From contig CAMWJT010000031.1 of assembly GCA_947174625.1 (NCBI GenBank), positions 1 to 10,017 of the forward strand: a stretch of DNA of 10,017 nt, read 5' to 3'. Each line of letters starts with the position of its first letter. Positions within the stretch are counted from its first letter, which is position 1. Below, in pieces: positions 1-6,674 of this stretch. The position numbers and the translations under genes were made by a program. Source of the stretch: an uncultured Ruminococcus sp. GTDB taxonomy: Bacteria; Bacillota; Clostridia; Oscillospirales; Ruminococcaceae. The notes below the pieces were generated by a model, which was given only the letters and a program-made list of their open reading frames with translations, had not been told where the DNA came from and made no database searches.

Positions 1-1
1 T

Positions 2-1255
2 AATAATACTGTATTGCCGATGCCGGAACTGCGTCTGACACAGACCAGAAGAGTTCCCGTACAGGATTTTTCCAGATCTGAACCAGAAACAAAAAATTAT
101 CAGAACAATTCCGGCAGGGATATTTCTCCGGAACGTCAGATTTCTCATGAAAGGAGCAATTCCGGTAAGACCGTGAAAAAAAATAATAATAATAATTCTA
201 AAAATTCTAAAAATTCCCGGAAAACAACAGCACCCCGGAAATCTTCCGCACCCAAATCTCGTAAAAAATCCCACGGAGGTGGTATTCTGAAACGTCTGAT
301 CCGGAAAATCCTGGTTCTTGCGATGATCCTGTTCGGGATCTATTCCGCAGTTGCCTTGTTATTAATCAGTAAATTAGAAAAAATGCCCCGGATGCCCCGG
401 ACAGTTACAACCGGGACGCTGGATGCCGGGCATGTCCAGAATATTTTGTTAATCGGTACGGATGCCAGGGACATCACCACAGAACGTGGACGGTCTGATA
501 CCATCTTGTTATTGTCCATGAATTCCCTGACAGAAAAAATGTACCTGACTTCTTTCATGCGGGATGCTTATGTGCAGATCCCCGGTTATGGCAACAATAA
601 ATTAAATGCGGCATATGCTTACGGCGGCGCAGAACTCCTCATGGATACACTGGAACAGAATTATCAGATCAGCATTGATGATTATTTCTGCGTGAGCTTT
701 ATGGGATTCGCCGGAGTGATTGATGCGTTCGGCGGTGTGGAAATTGATGTATCAGATGCCGAAGCACAGGCAGTCAATGAAATTCTTCAGAGCGAAGTGA
801 ATGCGCTTGCCGGGGATGACATCATGTCTGATTTTCTGGAAAAAGGCGGTAAATTTGTTCTGAACGGCAAGCAGGCATTATCTTATGCCAGAATCCGTTA
901 CGTCGGAAATGCCGATTTTGAACGGACATCCCGGCAGAGAGAAGTCATGACACAGATTTTCCAGAACATGAAGTCCAAAGCGGCGACAGCCGTCCCGGAA
1001 CTGGTTTCTTCGGCATTGCCACATGTGGGAGCGAACATGTCTACAATGGATTTATATTTTCTCTCACTGAAAGCACCGCTTGTAGTATCTTATGACATTG
1101 AACAGCTTCAGATCCCGGCAAACGGGACGTACACTCCTGCGGACATTGACGGACAATCTGTCTTGCAGGTGGATTTCAATGCCAACACACAGATTCTGGA
1201 AAGCACAGTCTATGCACTTCCCGAACCGATAGAACAGACAGGAGCGGAATCATGA
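2..1255 (+). CDS. LCP (LytR-CpsA-Psr) family wall polymer transferase, probably 5' partial
   Basis: LCP proteins move teichoic acid or capsule-type polymers from a lipid carrier to peptidoglycan outside the membrane. Numbering from the TTG at 14 (413 aa), residues 1-97 are a basic, Asn/Ser/Lys-rich cytoplasmic tail, about 99-119 form one membrane segment, and about 142-317 are the LCP domain. Visible motifs are NILLIGTD (Asp150), GRSDT (Asp162), SFMRDAYVQIPG (Arg183), KLNAAYAYGG and ALSYARIRY followed by DFERTSRQRE. The acidic pair and arginines match the metal and pyrophosphate site known for the family. A further roughly 95 residues follow the domain. The frame is open to the left edge, and neither TTG at 14 nor ATG at 20 has a ribosome-binding site, so the true start is probably upstream. 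The stop overlaps the next start (ATGA), suggesting an operon. The exact polymer cannot be told. Confidence 0.93.
   Translation, partial: NNTVLPMPELRLTQTRRVPVQDFSRSEPETKNYQNNSGRDISPERQISHERSNSGKTVKKNNNNNSKNSKNSRKTTAPRKSSAPKSRKKSHGGGILKRLIRKILVLAMILFGIYSAVALLLISKLEKMPRMPRTVTTGTLDAGHVQNILLIGTDARDITTERGRSDTILLLSMNSLTEKMYLTSFMRDAYVQIPGYGNNKLNAAYAYGGAELLMDTLEQNYQISIDDYFCVSFMGFAGVIDAFGGVEIDVSDAEAQAVNEILQSEVNALAGDDIMSDFLEKGGKFVLNGKQALSYARIRYVGNADFERTSRQREVMTQIFQNMKSKAATAVPELVSSALPHVGANMSTMDLYFLSLKAPLVVSYDIEQLQIPANGTYTPADIDGQSVLQVDFNANTQILESTVYALPEPIEQTGAES
176..216 (+). repeat. Short in-frame repeats in the LCP tail: A8, (AAT)5, 9-bp units
   Basis: A run of eight A (176-183) leads into five AAT units (182-196), then two copies of a 9-base unit ATTCTAAAA (195-212) and the start of a third. 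They encode the Lys-Asn5 run and the Asn-Ser-Lys repeats of the cytoplasmic tail. The trinucleotide and 9-base units change length without changing frame, but slippage in the A8 run would shift the frame before the membrane segment. Confidence 0.7.
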
Positions 1256-1884
1256 AATTGAATTATTATTTACGATATTTACTATGCCTGAGTTTATTGA
1301 TTTTATGTACCGGGTGTGCCGGGATTGCCCATGCAGAAGAAGTTTCAGAGCAATTTGCAGATGCGCCGGCAGAAATGGATTTTCTGAATCCAGGGAATTT
1401 GCAGGAAATTCCGGCAGATCCTGAACCAGAGCCGGAAACTTTACAGGATCTTGAACCGGAATTCCAGGAAGATTCTGAAATCCCGGAAACAGTCCCGGTC
1501 AATCCCCTCCGGGAGCGTGTCAATCCTGAAAATTCTGAAATACACCTGATTGACGAAAATCAGGTGCTTTCTGAATCCGTCCGTGAAACGTATGAAAATC
1601 TATTGGCACAGAAAAATATCTGTCTTTTGATTACAAATCATCTGGACGGCTTGCCACCGGGGGAATTTGCAAAGAATTATCACGAGGCATTGCTTGCATA
1701 TTCTGAGAATTCTGACAGCATTTTTATTTTAATCAACAATGATACTTATCAGGATGCGTTTCATGTGTCCGGAGCGTATGCCACGGAATTCTATGCAGAA
1801 CAGCTCCGGATGGCGATACTCCAGGCGACACCTGCCCTTGTAGAAGGACGTTATGAAGATGCACTGGAGATTTTTTGCAATTGA
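1252..1884 (+). CDS. Exported TPM-domain (YgcG/Psb32-like) protein
   Basis: This is a 210-aa exported protein. Residues 1-28 form a signal peptide: a hydrophobic core near 9-20, then CTGC and AHA. Either Cys22 is lipidated, which would be an atypical lipobox with Cys at -3, or signal peptidase I cuts after AHA (28). Residues about 39-82 are an acidic Pro/Glu linker. Residues about 98-205 resemble the TPM domain in pattern: a short opening with LIDENQVLSES, a helix, a strand (ICLLITNHL), a helix with EFAKNYHEALL, then SIFILINND and a Gly-containing strand. TPM proteins are often envelope-associated, and some have phosphatase activity. Unlike YgcG proteins it has no C-terminal membrane segment or Gly-rich tail. 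The start has AGGAG (1240-1244) seven bases upstream and overlaps the LCP stop, so translation is probably coupled. The domain call is from pattern only. Confidence 0.75.
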   Translation: MKLNYYLRYLLCLSLLILCTGCAGIAHAEEVSEQFADAPAEMDFLNPGNLQEIPADPEPEPETLQDLEPEFQEDSEIPETVPVNPLRERVNPENSEIHLIDENQVLSESVRETYENLLAQKNICLLITNHLDGLPPGEFAKNYHEALLAYSENSDSIFILINNDTYQDAFHVSGAYATEFYAEQLRMAILQATPALVEGRYEDALEIFCN

Positions 1885-1960
1885 TCTTATTTTTTCATAA
1901 TTTTTTAAAAAATTTGGGATATTCTGGCAGAATTGTCCAATTTTTTTCACAAAATTGTTC

Positions 1961-1991
1961 AAAATTTTTCTGCATTTTTAGGAAAAATTTT
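1961..1991. promoter_or_regulatory. AT-rich inverted repeat and UP-element-like tract
   Basis: A perfect 10-bp inverted repeat pairs AAAATTTTTC (1961-1970) with GAAAAATTTT (1982-1991) around an 11-base loop. It ends ten bases before the predicted -35 box at 2002. The stem is almost pure A/T, so a terminator is unlikely. The right arm and the following TTAAAAAACA resemble the A/T-rich UP element that contacts RNA polymerase alpha subunits. A regulator-binding site is the alternative. Confidence 0.4.
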
Positions 1992-2001
1992 TAAAAAACA
2001 C

Positions 2002-2030
2002 TGTACAAATCTTTTCTTTTATGTTATAAT
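2002..2030 (+). promoter_or_regulatory. Extended -10 sigma-A promoter for the MoxR operon
   Basis: TGTACA (2002-2007, 4 of 6 to TTGACA) is followed after 17 bases by TATAAT (2025-2030), a perfect -10. TG at 2022-2023 one base before it makes an extended -10. Transcription would begin near 2037, leaving a leader of about 55 bases with AGAGAGG (2075-2081) ten bases before the MoxR ATG. It sits in the 207-base gap, the largest in the window, where a new transcription unit is expected. Confidence 0.72.
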
Positions 2031-2091
2031 AGAGATACGTTTGAAATTGATTTAAATTCATGAAAATTTTTTCAAGAGAGGAAAAAAATCT

Positions 2092-3024
2092 ATGCAGAAT
2101 GATGTGGAAAAAATCCTGAAAAGTGTAGGTCAGGTTATTATTGGCAAAGAAGAAACCGTCCTGCTTGCCGTCACGGCATTGCTCTGCGGTGGTCATATCC
2201 TGCTGGAAGATGTCCCCGGTGTCGGAAAGACACAGCTTGCGGCGGCATTGTCCCGCTCTGTCGGCGGTGAATTCCACAGAATTCAGCTCACACCGGATAT
2301 TATGCCGTCAGATATTACAGGCTATTCCGTTGTGAATCAAAAAGACGGTTCTCTTGAATACAGAGCAGGTGCGGCAGTCTGCAATTTTCTGTTGGCGGAC
2401 GAAATTAACCGGGCATCTCCGAAAGTCCAGTCGGCTTTACTGGAGATCATGGAAGAACATCAGATCAGTCTGGACGGACAAACGCACATCCTGCCTGAGC
2501 CGTTCATGGTGATTGCAACACAGAATCCCGTGGAGACGTATGGGACATATCATCTGCCAGAAGCCCAGATGGATCGCTTTTTTATGAAGATTTCGATGGG
2601 CTACCCGACAGCCAGGGAAGAATTTGCAATTCTGGAACGCAACGGCGAGGGCAATCCGATCGGGAATATTTCCAGTCCGGTGATTGCTACAAAAGAAGTC
2701 TGCGCCTTGCAGAAAAAAGCAAATGCTGTGCAGGTGTCCGAATCTGTGAAAAATTACATTCTGGCATTAGTCCGTGCGACCAGAGAAAGTGATCTGTCTG
2801 CATTGGGTGTCAGTCCCCGTGGAAGCATTGCCTGTTACAAAGCCGTCCGGGCATCCGCATTCGTGCATAACAGAACGTTTGCGACACCGGATGACGTGAA
2901 AGATCTGGCAATCCCGGTACTGGCACACAGGATTTTATTATCTCCCAAAGGCAGGAATACACTGGGGACACCGGAAAAATTTGTGAAGCAGTTACTAGAT
3001 ACGATTCCAGTTCCGGCAAATTGA
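2092..3024 (+). CDS. MoxR-family AAA+ ATPase
   Basis: This 310-aa cytoplasmic ATPase has the usual length and complete motif set of MoxR proteins, which act as chaperone-like factors for membrane or exported partners encoded beside them. Walker A is VPGVGKTQ (41-48, Lys46) and Walker B is LLADEIN (100-106, Asp103/Glu104), followed by the family's RASPKVQSALLEIMEE helix. Sensor 1 is ATQNP (142-146), the arginine in QMDRFFMK (Arg162) fits the finger, and sensor 2 is SPRGS (241-245). Residues about 200-310 form the lid. Start ATG 2092 has a purine-rich site AGAGAGG ten bases upstream. It begins the MoxR-DUF58-transglutaminase operon and is 35 bases from the next gene. The family is certain; the client is inferred from neighbours. 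Confidence 0.96.
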   Translation: MQNDVEKILKSVGQVIIGKEETVLLAVTALLCGGHILLEDVPGVGKTQLAAALSRSVGGEFHRIQLTPDIMPSDITGYSVVNQKDGSLEYRAGAAVCNFLLADEINRASPKVQSALLEIMEEHQISLDGQTHILPEPFMVIATQNPVETYGTYHLPEAQMDRFFMKISMGYPTAREEFAILERNGEGNPIGNISSPVIATKEVCALQKKANAVQVSESVKNYILALVRATRESDLSALGVSPRGSIACYKAVRASAFVHNRTFATPDDVKDLAIPVLAHRILLSPKGRNTLGTPEKFVKQLLDTIPVPAN

Positions 3025-3059
3025 TTTTGATTTATAATTGATAATTATGGTGAATTTCT

Positions 3060-4250
3060 ATGAATAAATTATCGGCGATTCTGGAGCGTTGTAAATTCCT
3101 GTTTGAACTGATCCTGATGGGACTGATGGCTTATGTTTTCACGTTCTATCTGGATGGCGATATTGGCGTTGTTGTGTGGAGTTTCTTTCTTCTTGCACCG
3201 CTGTTGTCCGTTCTGCTGAGTTATCATGCAAGCAGAAAATTAAAAATTTCTCTGGATGCACCGGATTATCTTGCCAAAGGCAGAGAATTTTCAGTCAATC
3301 TTGTCGCTGAGACAGATTCCAGACTCCCTGTGCCGTTTCTGAAATGCGTCTTGCAATCTTCAGCTAACATCATCCAGCAGGATGCAAGGGCAATCCAGAG
3401 TACCATGATGCCGAAAGGCAAATTAGAAATCCCTGACAGAATGACGGCGAAATATGCCGGTTCTGCCAGAATTTCGCTTAAGGAAACCGGTGTTTCGGAT
3501 TATCTGGGTTTATTTCATTTCCGGATTCCGGACTTGCCGGATGCTGTCCGGATCGGGATCATCCCGGATGTTCCGGAAATCACCGGCGCAGGGATCATGC
3601 TGCATACAATCAGTGATGTGATTCTCACGCAGGATGACGAGGAAGAAGAAACTTCCGCAAGTTTTTCTGCAAAGTCCATGCCGGGTTACATTCATCGGGA
3701 ATACATTGCCGGGGATAATCTCCGGCGGATTAACTGGAAGATGTCGGCGAAACGTCAGAAATTAATGGTGCGGATGGATGAGGCAGCTTCTGCAACACAG
3801 CCGTCTTTGATTCTGGATCTGTTTCCGGAAGACCGTGAAGAAGATCTGAAACGTCGTGAAATCATGATGGAAGGCGCTTTAGGATTTTTGATATTACTAG
3901 TAAAACAGGGGATTCCCTGTACAATCCGGTTTGCTTCTTCGGGGAACTGGAAATGTCTGACACTGGAACAGGAGGACGATGTCCGGAATGCGGCAGCAGA
4001 GCTTGCAATTGCGGATTTTGTGAACGATTCCAACAGGATTGACCTGACGGCAATGCAGGAAAAATCCGGTGCTTATCTGATCTACACGACAAGACCGGAC
4101 GTAGAACTTGCCATGACGCTGACGGATCTGAAAAACAAGGGCTATGTCTGTGCCGTCTGTCCGACAGGGACACCAAGTGCTGTACTTTCTGAAATGGATG
4201 CGCTGTGGGAACTGAGTGAGGATTTTGCGATGCAGAATCTGAAAAAGTGA
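3060..4250 (+). CDS. DUF58 domain membrane protein
   Basis: This 396-aa protein has two membrane segments at its N-terminus (about 13-31 and 36-55), an extracytoplasmic or linker region of mixed strands (about 60-190), and the DUF58 signature at 213-231: REYIAGDNLRRINWKMSAK, then LMVRMDE. After it comes a von Willebrand A-like fold suggested by PSLILDLF and later LIYTTRPD. DUF58 proteins are coded next to MoxR ATPases and are thought to work with them; the biochemical activity is unknown. An acidic patch QDDEEEE (191-197) precedes the signature. The ribosome site is weak (GGTG at 3049-3052, seven bases before ATG), and the next gene starts nine bases after the stop, so expression is likely as one message. 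Confidence 0.93.
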   Translation: MNKLSAILERCKFLFELILMGLMAYVFTFYLDGDIGVVVWSFFLLAPLLSVLLSYHASRKLKISLDAPDYLAKGREFSVNLVAETDSRLPVPFLKCVLQSSANIIQQDARAIQSTMMPKGKLEIPDRMTAKYAGSARISLKETGVSDYLGLFHFRIPDLPDAVRIGIIPDVPEITGAGIMLHTISDVILTQDDEEEETSASFSAKSMPGYIHREYIAGDNLRRINWKMSAKRQKLMVRMDEAASATQPSLILDLFPEDREEDLKRREIMMEGALGFLILLVKQGIPCTIRFASSGNWKCLTLEQEDDVRNAAAELAIADFVNDSNRIDLTAMQEKSGAYLIYTTRPDVELAMTLTDLKNKGYVCAVCPTGTPSAVLSEMDALWELSEDFAMQNLKK

Positions 4251-4259
4251 GGTGTTTTC

Positions 4260-6509
4260 GTGCATCTGAAATTAAATTTGCAGAGATTCCAGAAAGAATT
4301 AGCAAATGATTCTTCTGATCCCGTACAGGCATATGCTGTCTTTCTGGTCATGACAGTGATGTATTATTATCATGCAGACAAATTTTATTTATATGCGTTT
4401 CTTGCCATGCCTCTGAGCTGGTGCATGATCAAATTTTATGATTTTGTAGCGAAACATAAATGGATTGGTCCTTTGTGTTATCTGGTCTATATGTTCGCAG
4501 GACTGGAACTGGTCGGGATGATTATCAACTGGGGACGGCATGATTATCCGATCAGTTTTCTGGTCTGGTTTTTGACACCCCAGAGCGTTGTTTCGTTCTC
4601 TGGTTGGTACACAGCGGCAATTTATTTGTTAATGCTTGGCTTTCTGACAAGTATTGTCTATTATTTTGCCAAAACCAGATACCGGATGAGTATGCAGTTT
4701 TTAATTATGCTGATTCCGTTGAGTTTCTATGCCAAAGAGGGACAGCATATGCCTGCCGTTCTGGTGATTGTCTTACTGGCAAGTTATTTTCTGTTAATGA
4801 TTTACTGCCGGATGCTCCGGGATACCGACAAACAACGGTATATTCCCGGTTCACAGGGAAAAATTTCCATTGCTATGTATGTGATTGCATTCTCTGTATT
4901 GGCTTCTGTCATTCCCAAACCGACCATTACACCGGACAGAGAATTTATTGACAATGCTATGTCTTACAGCTCCTGGTCAGATATTCTCATGAATGCAATT
5001 AGCATGTTCACCGATACGACAGACAATACGGTTGCCATATCCAATAATACGAGAACGATTTATTATGTAAATGCGCCGGAATCTCTGAGATTACGCACAC
5101 AGACGTATTCGTATTATAACAGTACAGAAGATTCCTGGACTGTTTCGGAAAGTTATGACAGACCGTTTCAGGATCTGCAAGAACCCATGACAGACAAGCC
5201 GCAGGATGTGTTGCAAGCCATTCTGGATGCGGCTGCGTTGGATCAGGATTTTGCAGAAACTTATGATCTGATAGAATTTGCAGGAATGACACTCCCGGAA
5301 CAGGATCTCAGAGAGTTATATCTCTATACGAGATTCACAACACAGGTTCTGCCGTCTCCGACAAGGACTGTGCTGTTAGGCAGTGAGATCAGCAAAGATC
5401 AGGTCGGGCAATCTGCGATGAATACGTTTTTTGCGCCGAATTTTTCCAATGGTGTTTCTTTACAATATTATTCAGATACTTATGCAAAATATGAAGCCGT
5501 GAATCCGGTTTTGAAAAAATTATCCAATCAGAATTATCATGCGTTGTTGCTTGCGGCAATGGACGTTTTAGAGAATTCCCGTCCGGAACAGGCGGAATTA
5601 TTGATCCGGGCAGATCGTGAGTATAACAATGCGTATTCTTATCTGGATTTTGTGAATTTATCAGATTCGCAGAGTGATGCCATTGCTCTGCTTGCACAGG
5701 AAATTACTGCCGGTCTGGAATCTGATTTTGAAAAAGCACAGGCAATTGAACAGTATTTTTTAAAACAGAATTTTGTCTATGACCAGAGTTATCAGAAATC
5801 CAAAGGCGAGAATGCAGAATATTTTATGACACAGAGCCGGACAGGTGTCTGCTATGAATTCGCTACGGCAATGGTATTGCTGTGCCGGAGCGCAGGACTC
5901 CCGGCAAGATACACCCAGGGTTATAACCTGAATGAATTATATGATTTTAAGATTAATAATCATGAGACAAATTATCTGATCAAAGTCCGGGATGCGCACG
6001 CATTCCCGGAGGTATATATTTCCGGCTACGGCTGGCTGAGCTTTGAACCGACTGTACCGAGTATGGATCTTCCGGACGGTACACAGGCAGAAAATCAGGC
6101 AGTCATGCGCTGGGGCTTTGTTATCTTAATCCTGGCATTGATTGCAGGATTGCTCTATTGGAAACTTCCGGCAATCCAGGAATTTTTCTTCCGGAAAAAA
6201 TTACTTCATATGACACCGCAGTCCTGCGCAGCGGCATTGTTTCAGCATATGCGCCGGGAGCTGCGTTTATCAGACAGTGCAACAGTCCGTGAATTAGCAG
6301 TTCAGTCCTGTTTTTATCCGGATGGGGAACGCTTTTTTGCGTCGATTGACGTATTGCTTTATGATAAAACTTGTCAGAATCAAGAAATCCAGACACAAGA
6401 GATTATGACAACAACACAGCTTGCAGAGACGTATTTTGCATGGCAGGCAGCCCGGAAACAATTTTTGAAAAATCTGAAAGAACAGGAGAAATTAAAATTC
6501 AGAAAATAA
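4260..6509 (+). CDS. TgpA-like membrane transglutaminase-domain protein
   Basis: The protein is 749 aa. Start GTG 4260 is chosen because TGAGGTG (4248-4254), which includes the stop of the previous gene, lies five bases upstream. About six membrane segments occupy residues 23-218 and one lies near 616-634. Between them is a large extracytoplasmic part with a transglutaminase-like core: Cys531 in SRTGVCYEFATAMVLLCRSAGLPAR, His580 in DAHAFPEVY, and the third position in GWLSFEPT (Glu596). Glu in place of Asp is common in this branch. The last 110 residues are charged, cytoplasmic and helical, as in the DUF4129-type tails of TgpA proteins. The family is linked to MoxR and DUF58 genes, and these enzymes may cut or cross-link envelope proteins. 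Whether this one is a transferase or a peptidase cannot be told from sequence. Confidence 0.93.
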   Translation: MHLKLNLQRFQKELANDSSDPVQAYAVFLVMTVMYYYHADKFYLYAFLAMPLSWCMIKFYDFVAKHKWIGPLCYLVYMFAGLELVGMIINWGRHDYPISFLVWFLTPQSVVSFSGWYTAAIYLLMLGFLTSIVYYFAKTRYRMSMQFLIMLIPLSFYAKEGQHMPAVLVIVLLASYFLLMIYCRMLRDTDKQRYIPGSQGKISIAMYVIAFSVLASVIPKPTITPDREFIDNAMSYSSWSDILMNAISMFTDTTDNTVAISNNTRTIYYVNAPESLRLRTQTYSYYNSTEDSWTVSESYDRPFQDLQEPMTDKPQDVLQAILDAAALDQDFAETYDLIEFAGMTLPEQDLRELYLYTRFTTQVLPSPTRTVLLGSEISKDQVGQSAMNTFFAPNFSNGVSLQYYSDTYAKYEAVNPVLKKLSNQNYHALLLAAMDVLENSRPEQAELLIRADREYNNAYSYLDFVNLSDSQSDAIALLAQEITAGLESDFEKAQAIEQYFLKQNFVYDQSYQKSKGENAEYFMTQSRTGVCYEFATAMVLLCRSAGLPARYTQGYNLNELYDFKINNHETNYLIKVRDAHAFPEVYISGYGWLSFEPTVPSMDLPDGTQAENQAVMRWGFVILILALIAGLLYWKLPAIQEFFFRKKLLHMTPQSCAAALFQHMRRELRLSDSATVRELAVQSCFYPDGERFFASIDVLLYDKTCQNQEIQTQEIMTTTQLAETYFAWQAARKQFLKNLKEQEKLKFRK

Positions 6510-6527
6510 TGATATTATGGATGATAG

Positions 6528-6558
6528 CACGAAAGGACGGTTGATTCCAATGTCAATT
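6528..6558 (+). repeat. Copy 1 of imperfect direct repeat over a translation start
   Basis: CACGAAAGGA (6528-6537) is followed 22 bases from its first base by ATGTCA (6550-6555). The same layout recurs exactly 116 bases later at 6644-6674. About 22 of 31 aligned positions are identical, including TGAT at 6542-6545. It covers the likely ribosome site (AAAGGA 6532-6537) and start of the small ORF. Confidence 0.6.
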
Positions 6559-6660
6559 TCAGAAGACCAACGAAGATCCGTACAGTCTGAACAAGTGAAA
6601 CAGGCTTATAAACAAACAAGAAACAAATTACAAAATTTTTGGTCACGAAAGGAAAGGTGA
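6550..6660 (+). CDS. Small basic protein of 36 aa, unknown function
   Basis: This ORF begins ATG TCA ATT TCA and ends at TGA 6658-6660. The product is 36 aa, hydrophilic and basic (nine Lys/Arg against four Glu/Asp), with six Gln. The middle (VQSEQVKQAYKQTRNKLQNF) looks like one amphipathic helix. There is no signal peptide or membrane segment. AAAGGA lies 12 bases upstream, a long but usable spacing. An in-frame ATG at 6517 would give 47 aa (MDDSTKGRLIP added) but has no ribosome site. Its stop lies five bases before the peptidase ATG at 6666, and overlaps the alternative ATG at 6660 by one base, so it may couple translation of the peptidase. I recognise no family. It may be a leader peptide or a real small protein, or a chance ORF kept by the repeated start region. 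Confidence 0.5.
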   Translation: MSISEDQRRSVQSEQVKQAYKQTRNKLQNFWSRKER

Positions 6661-6674
6661 TGCAGATGTCATTT
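6644..6674 (+). repeat. Copy 2 of imperfect direct repeat over the peptidase start
   Basis: CACGAAAGGA (6644-6653), TGAT (6658-6661) and ATGTCA (6666-6671) repeat the arrangement of 6528-6558 with identical spacing. This copy contains AAAGGTGAT (6653-6661), a good match to the anti-Shine-Dalgarno sequence eight bases (from AGG) before ATG 6666, and the stop codon of the small ORF. Confidence 0.6.

Noticed and set aside
1266..1523. 85-codon reverse-strand ORF inside the TPM gene
   Set aside because: It is Ser/Gly-rich because it mirrors the Pro/Glu linker codons of the + strand gene, with no ribosome site or family motif.
1899..1914. Palindrome AATTTTTTAAAAAATT after the TPM gene
   Set aside because: It is pure A/T without a stable stem, so it is not a credible terminator. 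It could be background of an A/T-rich gap.
3033..3038. TATAAT before the DUF58 gene
   Set aside because: No -35 match lies at 16 to 18 bases, the gap is only 35 bases, and the flanking genes form one operon.
3862..4332. 156-codon reverse-strand ORF spanning DUF58 and TgpA-like genes
   Set aside because: It lies opposite two well-supported genes, has no recognisable domain and reads as the complement of common + strand codons.
6639..6665. TTG 6639 as the peptidase start
   Set aside because: No ribosome site lies before it; the added residues would be encoded by the ribosome site of ATG 6666 itself.
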